Shown piece after piece: positions 8,395 to 17,879 of a DNA stretch of 64,000 nucleotides. Source of the stretch: an uncultured Paracoccaceae bacterium. Lineage in GTDB: Bacteria > Pseudomonadota > Alphaproteobacteria > Rhodobacterales > Rhodobacteraceae. Where the stretch lies: NCBI GenBank assembly GCA_947503965.1, contig CANNFU010000003.1, forward strand, positions 62,001 through 126,000. Direction: 5' to 3'. Numbering within the stretch: the first letter of the stretch is position 1; the number at the start of each line of letters is the position of its first letter. Made by a program: the position numbers and the translations under genes. The notes under the pieces are model-generated. The model did no database searches. It was not told the DNA's origin and was given only the letters and a program-made list of their open reading frames with translations.

Positions 8395-8608
8395 CTAAAT
8401 CACTTATCAAATTTCTTAACATATACACGGTAGTTGTGACTTTGGAATAATACGATACCACGACACTTACATGATCCGGGGCTGGATCAACAGATCATTA
8501 AGGCTGAAAACACTGTGTGTTGATCGGATACAACGCCGACTTGGCCTTTGCGATTTCGCCAATTTGTGAGATGGAGAGCAGTATAGAGACTGCTTACGGA
8601 TTTACTGC
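8395..8608. promoter_or_regulatory. Divergent promoter region of xrtD and acyltransferase
   Basis: A 214-bp AT-rich gap between divergent genes. AACAC-TGT-GTGTT (8509-8521) is a short imperfect dyad, and GTGTGTTGAT at 8515-8524 is shared with the gap upstream of the ATPase operon (938-947). No clear -35/-10 pair could be fixed. Confidence 0.35.
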
Positions 8609-9733
8609 GTGATCAATATTGCAACGTCGCATCATGCGACGCCGTCATTTTCAGAGTACCAAGCCACCCGGCATTTTGGTTCATTGAACGGCTTGCGATT
8701 TTTCTGCATCGCGGCTGTCCTTTGGCATCACGGTCCGGTTTGGGTCGGGCTTGAGAATGCACCCCGTATCGCGATGCGCGGGTTTGTGGGGGTGGATTTC
8801 TTTTTTGTGCTCAGCGGCTTTCTGATCACCACGTTGCTGTTGCGCGAGGCATCGGCGCATGGGCGGTTTTCGCTAAAGGGTTTTTACTGGCGGCGGTTCC
8901 TGCGGATTGTACCGGTCTACTTTTTGGTCGTGACGATGGTGGCCGGCTACTACATCGTCATCAAAGGTGAGACGCAGTATTTGACACAGCTCCCGTATTA
9001 CTACGTCTTTCTGGCGAATTTTCTCACCTCGGATATTCCGCTGCTGTCGCCGATGTGGTCGCTGGCGGTCGAAGAGCAGTATTACCTTGTTTGGCCGCTG
9101 CTGTTGATGCTGTTGCCCGGCGCGTGGTTGATCCCGGTGCTGGCGGCATTGATCCTGATTAATGTCATAGCGGTTATCGGTTGGTTGACGCCTTTGGGCA
9201 TTGTGGCGTTCGATGCTGGGCCACTCCGGTTTGCGATGTTCAATACGACTTACGCGCCGATCCTGATCGGCTCGGTGGTGGCGCTTCTGCTGCATCGGCA
9301 AAATAGCTTTGCGGTTCTCGCCCGGTTGCTGGGGTCCATGCCGGCGTGCTTGCTTTCATTTCTTGTGGTGCTTGCACTTTTGCAATGGCTGCCGGACGAC
9401 ATGCGCGGATGGCCAAACCTGGCACTGCACTTGGCGATGGCTGCGGCGTTGGTGACAATCGTGGTGCGCGAAGACAATGCTCTGCAGCCTTTACTGTCGT
9501 TCTCGCCGATTTCCCGCATCGGAGAAATCAGCTATGGCATTTACTTGTATCACCTAATTGCGCTGCACATCGCCGGTATTGCGTTGGGCCGATTGGGTTT
9601 GGGCACACAGGTTTGGCTGATTTTGCTGGTTTACTGCGTCGTTTCGATCATCATCGCAGAAATCAGCTTTCGCACGTTTGAACGTTTCTTTCTGGGTTTC
9701 AAGCACAAAGGGTGGGGCCGCGTCAGCGCATAG
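8609..9733 (+). CDS. Acyltransferase 3 family protein (OafA/ExoZ-like)
   Basis: A 374-residue integral membrane acyltransferase. The N-terminal family motif is present (FGSLNGLRFFCIAAVLWHH, with the conserved RFF and His), then GVDFFFVLSGFLITTLL, FYWRRFLRIVPVYF and the MWSLAVEEQYYLVWPLLL motif, followed by further membrane segments. Members acetylate or acylate sugars of surface polysaccharides such as O-antigen and succinoglycan, so this one probably modifies the EPS. The start is GTG at 8609. It runs into the convergent polymerase gene with an 11-bp overlap of the coding ends. Confidence 0.9.
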   Translation: MINIATSHHATPSFSEYQATRHFGSLNGLRFFCIAAVLWHHGPVWVGLENAPRIAMRGFVGVDFFFVLSGFLITTLLLREASAHGRFSLKGFYWRRFLRIVPVYFLVVTMVAGYYIVIKGETQYLTQLPYYYVFLANFLTSDIPLLSPMWSLAVEEQYYLVWPLLLMLLPGAWLIPVLAALILINVIAVIGWLTPLGIVAFDAGPLRFAMFNTTYAPILIGSVVALLLHRQNSFAVLARLLGSMPACLLSFLVVLALLQWLPDDMRGWPNLALHLAMAAALVTIVVREDNALQPLLSFSPISRIGEISYGIYLYHLIALHIAGIALGRLGLGTQVWLILLVYCVVSIIIAEISFRTFERFFLGFKHKGWGRVSA

Positions 9734-11273
9734 ATCGACGCGAAGCCTGCGGCCGTGTAGCGACGGCCAGGTGCTCTTTGCGTGAGGGCATGACAGCTGA
9801 TTTGCGCGTCTGAGTCTCTGATTTGAATTCCCGTCGTTCGAAACGGCCCAGCAGGGCGCCCGCAACCATCCATGTTACGGGTGTCAGGCCAGAATTTGGC
9901 AACAGATCAATCAGATTGGCCGTCAGGATAAGACACAGGCCCTGGCCCGCGATGGAATGTCTGAGCGGGCTTTTGGTAAAGAAGTACGCAAAGACCGGCA
10001 GTGTCAAAAGTCCGAACTGGGCCAGGTATCCGACCCATCCCGACAATCCGAAGACGATGACCCACATTCCGTCCGCCACACTGATGTCGCGTCCGGTATT
10101 CGCATCATAAACCACACTGCGGCCCCAGCCACCCCAGCCGAACAACGGCTTTTGTGCTACGCGGTCCAGCAGCAGATCTTCGTTTTCCAGCCGGAAGCCG
10201 AACGACGCTGCCCGTTCTTCGCTGATGGCGGCGGCGGCCTCATACATGCGGTCCACCGGGATCAGCCCGGCTGAGCGCGCCATCGGATAAAGCAGAACCA
10301 AAAGGGCACCCGCCGCCGCCACAAACCGCCAGTGTTTCGGCTTGGTCAAGAGCAGAACAGGCAAGAAAATCAATGCAATCAGAAATGCGCCCACTGCCTT
10401 GGCGATAAAGAGGATCGCCAAAAGGTATAGCCCGACATAGATTGGCATCCCCTTATCCGTGGTTTCTGCTGTATTTTTCTGCGGTATCCGGCCAGTCTGG
10501 GGCTTGCTGGCAGCCCGTATTTTGTAAAGCGTGAATGCCGCAAGCACGACCATTGACATGAAAATGCCAACGCGAAGGCCGTGCTGAATGAAAACCATCG
10601 GCCGGTAGCCGCCCCGCCGGACGTGCTGCAGGAAATCATGGGAATGAAACCCGTAAATCCAGTTGTGCAATTGCGGGCTAAGGCGGACTTCGACAAGGAT
10701 CAGCAGTGAATAGAAGAGCCCGGCCGTGACGAATGCCCACAGTAGAGACATATGCGCCTCGTCTGTGCCAAGATGCCTGCGCGCCAACAAGAATGGCAAC
10801 AGCATCACGCCCGTGTGCAGTATCATGGCAAAGACGTCATAAAGGCGGATACCCGGAATAACCCGTGGCCCGAAGAAAACCCAATCGGTGTTTGTTAAGG
10901 CCACGCCAACCGGTGTCACGAACAAGACCACAAGACATAGGTTCGCGGCCATGCTTGGTCGGCGAGGGCGGTCCGTCGCGGTCGCTGATCGTGCCGATCT
11001 GCCATTCGTCTGCGGTGCCCGATCGGTTGCAGCTGGCTGGCGCAGGGGCGGGTTGGGCGCCAGATAGCACATGATAGCCGCGCTCAGGCTGGGGATCAGT
11101 ATCTTGTTGAGTTCAGGTAGAAGCGGAAAATCAATGCCCGTCCGTTCAGGTAGAAACAAATAGCCGCCCATGATCGACCACACGAGCGCTTGTGGCACCG
11201 GCAACCGTCGAAAGAGAACGATCACCACAAGCGGGTACGCGTAAAGAACAAATTGGGCAAAGAGATTGGGCAT
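9723..11273 (-). CDS. O-antigen polymerase/ligase-like membrane protein (candidate Wzy)
   Basis: A 516-residue protein made mostly of hydrophobic segments, with about ten predicted membrane spans, and a larger hydrophilic region in the second half (MYEAAAAISEERAASFGF, LFGWGGWGRS) like the periplasmic loop of Wzy/WaaL proteins. The GWGGWGR-type motif and overall topology fit the O-antigen ligase/polymerase superfamily. In this locus, next to Wzx- and Wzz-like genes, polymerisation of EPS repeat units is the likeliest role. Wzy proteins are poorly conserved, so a ligase role cannot be ruled out. The C-terminal tail is basic. Confidence 0.75.
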   Translation of the reverse strand: MPNLFAQFVLYAYPLVVIVLFRRLPVPQALVWSIMGGYLFLPERTGIDFPLLPELNKILIPSLSAAIMCYLAPNPPLRQPAATDRAPQTNGRSARSATATDRPRRPSMAANLCLVVLFVTPVGVALTNTDWVFFGPRVIPGIRLYDVFAMILHTGVMLLPFLLARRHLGTDEAHMSLLWAFVTAGLFYSLLILVEVRLSPQLHNWIYGFHSHDFLQHVRRGGYRPMVFIQHGLRVGIFMSMVVLAAFTLYKIRAASKPQTGRIPQKNTAETTDKGMPIYVGLYLLAILFIAKAVGAFLIALIFLPVLLLTKPKHWRFVAAAGALLVLLYPMARSAGLIPVDRMYEAAAAISEERAASFGFRLENEDLLLDRVAQKPLFGWGGWGRSVVYDANTGRDISVADGMWVIVFGLSGWVGYLAQFGLLTLPVFAYFFTKSPLRHSIAGQGLCLILTANLIDLLPNSGLTPVTWMVAGALLGRFERREFKSETQTRKSAVMPSRKEHLAVATRPQASRRSMR

Positions 11274-11487
11274 CTTGTTTGTGGCGCGCCTCGCGCATGT
11301 GGCCTTTTCGGATGGTGGTTGTGGTCTTTAACATATTGAACAGCAAATGCATGTCCTATGACAGTCGTCGTGATGCATCACCGCAAAAACTTTTCCGTGT
11401 TTGTGATGTGGGTCTCTGTACGGGATGGCATGGCTAACCTTACAGAACGCGCATGAGATCAGATTTCAAAAGCAGTTGGACCGCGCG

Positions 11488-12471
11488 ATGACGGGCGATC
11501 AGAACCCAACGATTGCTGCCGTTATCATCGGGCGGAACGAGGGCGAGCGCTTGGTCGCCTGCCTGCGGTCGCTTGGTGAAGACTTTAACCGGGTCGTCTA
11601 TGTCGACAGTGGATCAACTGACGACTCAGTTAATACTGCCCGCATCCACGGGGCAGAGGTCGTCATGCTGGATACGTCAGTGCCTTTTACGGCGGCCCGG
11701 GCGCGTAACGCCGGTATCGCAGCGCTTGACGCGGATAACGCACCGGATTTGGTGCAGTTCATTGATGGTGATTGTGTCTTGGATGCTGGCTGGATTTCGA
11801 CTGCCAGTGAATTCCTGGTCACAGAACCAACAGTTGCTGTTGTGTGTGGCCGCCGCCGCGAACGGTTTCTGGAAGCGTCGGTTTACAATCGCATGTGTGA
11901 TGCCGAATGGAACACGCCCGTTGGTCAGACGCGCGCCTGTGGCGGAGATGCATTGATGCGCTGGGCGGCACTGGACGCCGTGGGTGGCTATGATGCGACA
12001 CTGATCGCCGGAGAAGAGCCCGAGCTGTGCCTGAGATTACGCAGGCGTGGTTGGAAAATCTGGCGTCTGGACGCGGAAATGACGCTTCACGATGCGGCAA
12101 TGACCCGCTTTGGCCAGTTTTGGAACCGTGCCCGCCGCGCCGGTTTCGCCGCCGCCGAGGCTGCGGCAATGTATGGTAAGGACCCGGAACAGCATGGCGT
12201 TGCACCACGGCGCCGCGCGGCGATCTGGGGTCTGGCGATCCCATTCGCAGTTTTAGTTGGGGTCATCGTAGTGGGGCCGGTGGCGCTTTGGGCGCTGATG
12301 GTCTACCCGCTGCAAATCATTCGGCTTGCGCTGCGTGATGGCGGCCATCGCTTTGCCTGGGAGCAGGCTGCGTTGCTGACCATCGGCAAATTTGCTGAAA
12401 GTCATGGTATTTTGGATTATTTCTGGCGCCGCTGGCGGGGCGGGCAGGTCAAGTTGATTGAGTATAAATGA
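11488..12471 (+). CDS. GT2-family glycosyltransferase with C-terminal membrane segment
   Basis: A GT-A fold glycosyltransferase of 327 residues from ATG 11488; an in-frame ATG at 11425 would add 21 residues. Seen: IAAVIIGRNEGERLVACLRS, the nucleotide-binding VVYVDSGSTDDS, the DxD-like motif FIDGDC, and GGYDATLIAGEEPELCLRLRRRGW, the usual ED acceptor region. The last 100 residues hold hydrophobic segments (LAIPFAVLVGVIVVGPVALW). It probably extends the lipid-linked EPS repeat on the inner membrane. It overlaps the flippase gene by 4 bp (ATGA), so the two are coupled. Confidence 0.87.
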   Translation: MTGDQNPTIAAVIIGRNEGERLVACLRSLGEDFNRVVYVDSGSTDDSVNTARIHGAEVVMLDTSVPFTAARARNAGIAALDADNAPDLVQFIDGDCVLDAGWISTASEFLVTEPTVAVVCGRRRERFLEASVYNRMCDAEWNTPVGQTRACGGDALMRWAALDAVGGYDATLIAGEEPELCLRLRRRGWKIWRLDAEMTLHDAAMTRFGQFWNRARRAGFAAAEAAAMYGKDPEQHGVAPRRRAAIWGLAIPFAVLVGVIVVGPVALWALMVYPLQIIRLALRDGGHRFAWEQAALLTIGKFAESHGILDYFWRRWRGGQVKLIEYK

Positions 12472-13832
12472 CACACATATCCCCGACTGACCCTAAGCCG
12501 GGCGGGTCCCTGTTCAGCCGTGCAGCCAAGGCGGGCAGCTGGAGCATCTTTCAGGTGATGGGCAGCAACTTGTTGCGGCTGGGCAGCAATCTGATCATGA
12601 CGCGCCTGTTGGTGCCCGAGGCGTTCGGCCTGATGGCGATGATCGGGGTTCTGATTGCCGGTCTTAGTCTGTTTACAGATATCGGCATCGCCCGGTCTGT
12701 CGCCCGCGAACCCGATGGAGACCAGGAGCACTTTCTGCGTGTCGCATGGGTCGTCAAAATCGGCCGTGGTGCGATGATTGCGGCGTGCATGCTGGTGATC
12801 GCGATACTGTTCTGGATCTTTGCGCCGATCTACGCGCCCGCAGGAACGGTCTATGCTGACCCGGATCTGCCGCTGCTGATGGCGCTGGCGGCGCTGGCGC
12901 CGTTAATTCAAGGATTTGACTCAACAAGAAACGAACTGTGCCAGCGCCGCTTGCAGATGCAGTATCCGGCAATTTTTGAAACCGGCAACCATGCCCTGAC
13001 GATTGTCGTGATGGTTGTTTTTGCGTGGTTCAGTCCAACGGTCTGGGCTTTGATAACGGGCGTGCTGATGGGCGCAGTGCTGAAGGTGCTGAGCACGCAT
13101 CTTTTTTATCCCGGCCCGCGGATGGCATTTGTCTGGGACCGTGAGATTGCCGACAGGCTATGGCGCTATGGCAAATGGCTGATGGGGTCGTCGATCTTTA
13201 CGTTCTTCGCAGTAAATGCCGATAAGCTGTTGTTGGGTGTCTTTCTTGACTCGACCACATTCGGTATCCTCGTCATCGCGATGTTCTGGGTCGAGGCGGG
13301 CATCTTGTTCATTGCGCGGCTCAGCGACGGTGTCGGTTTTCCCGTCATCAGCGAGGTATTACGGACACGACCGGACGACGCGCCACGGCTGTATCGCAAG
13401 TTACAAAGTGTGATCGACGGCATTTGCGCTGTCGCGTTTCTGATACTGATCTTTGCCGGACAGTTGATTATCGATCTGCTTTACACATCCACCTATGCCG
13501 TAGCGGGTGGGTATCTGACCATCTTGTCACTGCGCTTTCTCGCGGTGCGGTTTGATACGGTAAACGGCCTGATCATGAGTCAGGGCAATAGCTGGGCCAT
13601 GATGGTAATCTCCGGGATTCGGGCGGTATGGATTTGTACCGCCTTGCCGCTGGCCTTTACGTATATCGGCTTCAAGGCGGTGCTGATCGTGATTGCGTTG
13701 GTTCCGATTGCCAGCGTGCCCTATTCACTATGGCTGGTTCGGCCATATTTGGGCACAAAGCAGATCAGTTTCGATCTGCTTTGGCTGGTCATGACCTTGG
13801 CCATCGCCGGTTTTGTCTATGCTTATGTGTAG
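12468..13832 (+). CDS. Wzx-like polysaccharide flippase
   Basis: A 454-residue protein of the polysaccharide/oligosaccharide exporter family (MATE-like). The N-terminal RAAKAGSWSIFQVMGSNLL and GSNLIMTRLLVPEAFGLMAM pattern is typical of Wzx/WzxC proteins, and roughly 12-14 hydrophobic segments follow. Its job would be to flip undecaprenyl-linked repeat units across the inner membrane before polymerisation. Coupling to the preceding GT2 and closeness to the Wzy-like and Wzz-like genes support this. The segment RNELCQRRLQMQYPAIFE is a usual loop of the WzxC group. Confidence 0.9.
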   Translation: MTHISPTDPKPGGSLFSRAAKAGSWSIFQVMGSNLLRLGSNLIMTRLLVPEAFGLMAMIGVLIAGLSLFTDIGIARSVAREPDGDQEHFLRVAWVVKIGRGAMIAACMLVIAILFWIFAPIYAPAGTVYADPDLPLLMALAALAPLIQGFDSTRNELCQRRLQMQYPAIFETGNHALTIVVMVVFAWFSPTVWALITGVLMGAVLKVLSTHLFYPGPRMAFVWDREIADRLWRYGKWLMGSSIFTFFAVNADKLLLGVFLDSTTFGILVIAMFWVEAGILFIARLSDGVGFPVISEVLRTRPDDAPRLYRKLQSVIDGICAVAFLILIFAGQLIIDLLYTSTYAVAGGYLTILSLRFLAVRFDTVNGLIMSQGNSWAMMVISGIRAVWICTALPLAFTYIGFKAVLIVIALVPIASVPYSLWLVRPYLGTKQISFDLLWLVMTLAIAGFVYAYV

Positions 13833-13878
13833 TGGCCCCGGCGCAGATGAACTGCGGGCTGATGTCGCGCGATAGCGC

Positions 13879-14766
13879 CTATTCTGACCAGCCATGCGTG
13901 TTGTATTCGGTCAGTATGCGCCAGACCAGATCCTGCATCCAGATCGCCTGTTCCGGTGACACTTCGTCAAAGTTTTGCAAACCTCTTGGGTCGCGTTCGT
14001 AGATCACTGCGAAATGGGCCAGCGCCATAAAGTATTCGCCGATACGGCTGAGGTGGATCCCGTCTGCAAACAGATCGGAAATGTCCGTCAGTCCGGGTGC
14101 GCGCCCCGCTTCGATTTCGTCATAGATCGCCGCCATGAGGCGAGGGCCGGGAATGATACGCATCGGTGGCGTGCCCGCTGGCCTGTTTTCATTCACATAA
14201 GATTGGATGCCTTCCCAACCGCGCATTTCACGCGGCAGTCGTTCGCGAAACGGGATATGCCCGTCAGGATCTTTATAGGGGTTTTCAAAATCGGGGCCGC
14301 TATCAATGTTGGCCCAGCTGGCATACAATATCGTTTCGGCACCTTGGCCGCCATTCCCTTCGTTCCAGGCATGGGTAAACCAGCGTAACGCATCAACGGG
14401 TGATTTATGCGAAGGCATTGTCATCGTCAGCGGTGCGCGTTCGGTCAAGACCAGCACGTCATAGCGCGAGATGTTGTAGCGGGCATCGGTGGGGTTGTTT
14501 CTGTCTGAATTGTTCCATCGCCAATCTATCGGACTGCCGGGTATGGTGGATTTGTCGATCATTGCACCCCGCGCCCCTTCGGACGCGACCAGAAACTTCA
14601 GCGGGGCCATGATGCCGTCTGTCAGGCTATGCCCTGACTGCACCACCCGTAATGTGAGTGGACGTTCCTGCGCCTGCGCGAGCGATGCAATTTGCAGCGT
14701 CGCTGCAACGGTTAAAAATGCGAAGATCTTCCGAAAAATGCTTAGTGGCATGATATGCACGATCAT
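13879..14766 (-). CDS. Secreted SGNH-like hydrolase (paralogue of 22107-23039)
   Basis: A 295-residue exported protein with a signal peptide ending near residue 33 (LASLAQAQ). Block I of SGNH hydrolases is seen as VVQSGHSLTDG, with candidate nucleophile Ser47, and block V as FADGIHLSRIGEYF, with Asp235 and His238. Such enzymes remove acyl groups from sugars or act as esterases. The C-terminal block HLSRIGEYFMALAHFAVIYE closely matches HFNDYGAYLMALTHYAVLYQ in the hydrolase at 22107-23039, so the two are homologous. The gene stands alone, convergent with the flippase gene, with GAGGAAG just upstream of its start. Acting on acylated EPS is plausible, but the substrate is unknown. Confidence 0.7.
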   Translation of the reverse strand: MIVHIMPLSIFRKIFAFLTVAATLQIASLAQAQERPLTLRVVQSGHSLTDGIMAPLKFLVASEGARGAMIDKSTIPGSPIDWRWNNSDRNNPTDARYNISRYDVLVLTERAPLTMTMPSHKSPVDALRWFTHAWNEGNGGQGAETILYASWANIDSGPDFENPYKDPDGHIPFRERLPREMRGWEGIQSYVNENRPAGTPPMRIIPGPRLMAAIYDEIEAGRAPGLTDISDLFADGIHLSRIGEYFMALAHFAVIYERDPRGLQNFDEVSPEQAIWMQDLVWRILTEYNTHGWSE

Positions 14767-14904
14767 TACTTCCTCAAATAACTGGTTCTAACGTCAGATT
14801 AGCGTCTTTCCTTTGCGTTGAACATCACATCTTAAGGTGCTGAACAAGGTCTGGCCCTGTGACCTGAAAATACATCAGTCGGTCATTTACCAGTCAGCGC
14901 TAAC

Positions 14905-14933
14905 TTGACGTATTTAGCTATGTTAAATATCTT
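14905..14933 (+). promoter_or_regulatory. Candidate promoter upstream of the 14959 small gene and rfb operon
   Basis: TTGACG (14905-14910) and TATCTT (14928-14933) are separated by 17 bp, close to the sigma-70 consensus, and lie in an AT-rich stretch 25 bp before the first start codon of the plus-strand group. No ribosome site of note lies between. Confidence 0.4.
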
Positions 14934-14958
14934 GAGGTACAACTAGTTATTTATTTAA

Positions 14959-15298
14959 GTGAATGATATGAAACAATTTTTTCCATTTTATCACGATACA
15001 CTTGGCATTGAATCACATACAGCAAAGCAACCAGGTGCCGCGCTTGCGCCAGATTATCAGTCCGAAACACCTTATCACGACACATGCACTGATAATGTGT
15101 TGCCTGAAGAGGTGATCACCCGCGTACGTGAAGAAACGCTTCAGGTCTGTGACATGCTGGCGGAAAATCTTAGCGCGTGTGTTCAAGGCGCCCCCCGGCT
15201 CTGGCGACGCGCGGAGCTATGAAGCAACGTTGCGCGTTGTCCGTGAACCTGTATCGCCGATCGGTCGCAAGACCCGCAATCTTTTGCGGCGGTTGTGA
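14959..15298 (+). pseudogene. Small unrecognised gene apparently broken by a frameshift in a C6 run
   Basis: From the start at 14959 an open frame runs through NDMKQFFPFYHDT and VITRVREETLQVCDMLAENL, then reaches a stop at 15222. Skipping one base at the C6 run (15191-15196) moves to a frame that continues protein-like for about 35 residues (GSGDARSYEATLRVVREP, then VSPIGRKTRNLLRRL) and ends at a TGA at 15296-15298. The joined product would be about 112 residues. Nothing here is recognised by family. It may be a true frameshift, a sequencing error in the homopolymer, or a decaying gene. It sits between a promoter-like site and rfbC. Confidence 0.4.
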
Positions 15299-15418
15299 CG
15301 ATCCGCACTTTATCGTAAGCGGCGCACCATGTCTGTCATCGGGAGTGCAGTATTTGCCTGACGCACCCAAAGCAAAGATAGTGTGCGATGTATTACGAAT
15401 GGATGGGTCCTTGGCAGC

Positions 15419-15985
15419 ATGATCAATGAAACAAAGCTAGCCGGAGTGCTTGAGATCACGCCGCGTCGGTTCGGCGATAGCCGTGGCCATTTCACCGAGA
15501 CCTATAATGCTGACACCTTTGCGGGGCTGGGTGTTACGACCCAGTTTGTGCAGGATAATCAGTCCTACAGTAAAGACAGTGGCACCATCCGCGGTCTGCA
15601 TTTCCAGGCCCCGCCCGCCGCGCAGGTCAAACTGGTTCGTGTGCTGCGAGGTGTCATATGGGATGTGGCCGTGGATATTCGGCGGGGTTCGCCCAGTTTC
15701 GGCCACTGGACAGGAGTTGAGTTGTCAGAGGCGAAGGGAAATCAGCTGCTGATCCCGGCTGGTTTCTTACATGGCTTTGTCACCCGCACGCCGGATTGTG
15801 TCGTAGCCTACAAATGTTCGGCCACTTACGCGCCTGAGACAGAAGGATCGGTGCGCTTCGATGATCCTGATCTTGCGATTGACTGGGGTATCGACACCAA
15901 TGCAGCGGTATTGTCAGACAAGGATGCATCGGCCACGGCATTCGCTGCGCTGACGTCACCTTTTGTATATGAGGCGGATAAATGA
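15419..15985 (+). CDS. rfbC: dTDP-4-dehydrorhamnose 3,5-epimerase
   Basis: Converts dTDP-4-keto-6-deoxyglucose to dTDP-4-keto-L-rhamnose, the third-last step to dTDP-rhamnose including reduction. The 188-residue cupin protein shows [15 protein letters not shown], the active-site IRGLHFQ with His61, and VAYKCS with the conserved Tyr131. The start is ATG 15419 (MINETKLAG); an in-frame upstream start at 15383 is less likely because it extends beyond the family N-terminus. It overlaps rfbB by ATGA and is the first recognised gene of a seven-gene operon. Confidence 0.95.
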   Translation: MINETKLAGVLEITPRRFGDSRGHFTETYNADTFAGLGVTTQFVQDNQSYSKDSGTIRGLHFQAPPAAQVKLVRVLRGVIWDVAVDIRRGSPSFGHWTGVELSEAKGNQLLIPAGFLHGFVTRTPDCVVAYKCSATYAPETEGSVRFDDPDLAIDWGIDTNAAVLSDKDASATAFAALTSPFVYEADK

Positions 15986-17019
15986 AAATACTTGTTACGG
16001 GCGGTGCTGGCTTCATTGGATCGGCTGTTGTACGGCTAGCGGTCGGGCAGGGTCATGCCGTCGTCAATCTGGACAAACTGACCTATGCTGCGTGCCTCGC
16101 CAATGTGGCTGATGTAGCGGATGATCCGCTTTATGCGTTTGAACAAGCTGACATTTGTGACCGGGCGGCGATGGATCGGGTTTTGGCGGCACATCAGCCC
16201 GATGCAATCATGCACCTTGCGGCAGAGTCCCACGTAGACCGATCCATTGACGGCCCCGGTGCGTTTATCGAAACGAACGTGACAGGAACCTACACGCTGC
16301 TTGAGGCGGCGCGCGCCTATTGGAACGCGCGTGGTAAGCCTGATGCGTTCCGGTTCCACCATATCTCGACCGATGAGGTATACGGATCGCTGGGTGCGAC
16401 CGGACAATTTACCGAAGACACCCCATATGACCCCCGCAGTCCCTATTCCGCATCAAAGGCGGCAAGCGACCATCTGGTCCGCGCCTGGGCTGAGACATAT
16501 GGCCTGCCCGTGGTTCTGACGAATTGTTCGAACAATTACGGCCCCTATCATTTTCCTGAAAAGCTGATCCCTGTCGTGATCTTGAACGCCCTGCATGGCA
16601 AACCGATCCCGGTTTATGGCAAGGGCGAAAATGTGCGCGACTGGCTGTATGTCGAGGATCACGCGGATGCATTGCTGACTGTCCTGACCAAAGGCCAGAT
16701 CGGACGCAGCTATAATATCGGGGGCGAGAATGAGGCGCGCAACATTGATCTGGTGACCAAGATCTGCACCTTGCTGGACAAACACCGGCCGGAAGCAGCA
16801 CCCCATGCCGACCTGATCACCTATGTCACGGATCGTCCGGGTCATGATCTGCGCTACGCGATTGATCCGTCGCGCATCCGGGATGAACTGGGCTGGCGTC
16901 CCTCTGTCACGGTGGATGAGGGGTTGGAAAAGACGGTGGATTGGTATCTGGCGAACGAAGACTGGTGGCGTCCGTTGCTGGATCGCGATGGTGTCGGCGC
17001 CCGTTTGGGCACGTCATGA
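15982..17019 (+). CDS. rfbB: dTDP-glucose 4,6-dehydratase
   Basis: An extended short-chain dehydrogenase of 345 residues that makes dTDP-4-keto-6-deoxy-glucose using bound NAD. Seen: TGGAGFIG (6-13) for NAD binding, the catalytic T-D-E motif ISTDEVYG (Thr130-Asp131-Glu132), and YSASK (Tyr155, Lys159). The segment [14 protein letters not shown] is a hallmark of RmlB. It overlaps its neighbours by 4 bp on both sides, indicating translational coupling. Confidence 0.97.
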   Translation: MKILVTGGAGFIGSAVVRLAVGQGHAVVNLDKLTYAACLANVADVADDPLYAFEQADICDRAAMDRVLAAHQPDAIMHLAAESHVDRSIDGPGAFIETNVTGTYTLLEAARAYWNARGKPDAFRFHHISTDEVYGSLGATGQFTEDTPYDPRSPYSASKAASDHLVRAWAETYGLPVVLTNCSNNYGPYHFPEKLIPVVILNALHGKPIPVYGKGENVRDWLYVEDHADALLTVLTKGQIGRSYNIGGENEARNIDLVTKICTLLDKHRPEAAPHADLITYVTDRPGHDLRYAIDPSRIRDELGWRPSVTVDEGLEKTVDWYLANEDWWRPLLDRDGVGARLGTS

Positions 17020-17879
17020 AAGTACTGGTCTTTGGCAAAACCGGGCAAGTTGCGCGGGCGCTGATCGCGGCGGGGCCGGACCATGACGTGCAAATCATCG
17101 CGCTGGGACGCGACGCGGCTGACCTGGCTGATCCCCAGGCTTGCGCGGATCGCATTGCCGAAACGGATGCCGATGCGGTGATCAATGCCGCCGCCTGGAC
17201 CGCTGTTGATGCCGCCGAAAAGGACGAACACGCGGCCTTTGCCATCAACGCCACCGCACCCGGTGCCATGGCGCGGGCCTGTGCGGCGAAGGCAGTGCCG
17301 TTCATCCACATCTCGACCGATTATGTGTTTGACGGGGCCGAAGGGCCAGCCTGGACGCCGGACGATCCGACACATCCCTTGGGTGCCTATGGCCGCACCA
17401 AGCTGGCGGGTGAAGAACTGGTCGCCGCAGCGGGTGGGACTTACGTCATCCTGCGCACGGCTTGGGTGTTTGATGCGGTGGGCAGGAACTTTGTCACGAC
17501 CATGCTGCGCCTGTCGGAAACCCGCGATGCGCTGTCTGTCGTTGCCGATCAGACAGGTGGGCCAACCCCGGCTGATGCGATTGCTGATGCGTGCCTGAAA
17601 ATCGCCAAGGCGCTTGTCAGCGGCGGCGGAAAAAGCGGCGTTTACCATTTCACGGGCATGCCCGATGTGACCTGGGCCGATTTTGCACGTGCTATCTTTG
17701 CCGCTGCCGGACGCGACGTGACCGTCAGAGATATCAGCACAGCCGACTTTCCGACACCGGCGAAACGCCCGGCCAATTCCAAACTGGATTGCACCAAGTT
17801 AGAGACTGATTTCCGCATCACACGCCCTGATTGGCGGATAGCCCTTGGGCAGATGCTGGCAGAAAGGACCATGTCATGA
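17016..17879 (+). CDS. rfbD: dTDP-4-dehydrorhamnose reductase
   Basis: The last step to dTDP-L-rhamnose: NAD(P)H reduction of dTDP-4-keto-rhamnose. The 287-residue protein begins [16 protein letters not shown], with the shortened nucleotide-binding motif of RmlD, and contains [13 protein letters not shown], the catalytic region STDYVFDG and the YGRTKLAGE Tyr/Lys pair. A start at 17016 gives the standard ATGA overlap with rfbB; the frame is open further upstream but that would bury the family N-terminus. Confidence 0.96.
   Translation: MKVLVFGKTGQVARALIAAGPDHDVQIIALGRDAADLADPQACADRIAETDADAVINAAAWTAVDAAEKDEHAAFAINATAPGAMARACAAKAVPFIHISTDYVFDGAEGPAWTPDDPTHPLGAYGRTKLAGEELVAAAGGTYVILRTAWVFDAVGRNFVTTMLRLSETRDALSVVADQTGGPTPADAIADACLKIAKALVSGGGKSGVYHFTGMPDVTWADFARAIFAAAGRDVTVRDISTADFPTPAKRPANSKLDCTKLETDFRITRPDWRIALGQMLAERTMS

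Noticed and set aside
6850..8433. Long open frame (527 codons) on the plus strand opposite xrtD
   Set aside because: It lies entirely antisense to a gene with clear exosortase motifs, its translation is rich in His, Gln, Arg and Asp with no domain pattern, and it has no start context.
15177..15422. 81-codon frame rich in Cys and Arg between the small gene and rfbC
   Set aside because: The neighbouring frame (to 15298) reads more like protein and continues the upstream gene; this one overlaps the rfbC start.
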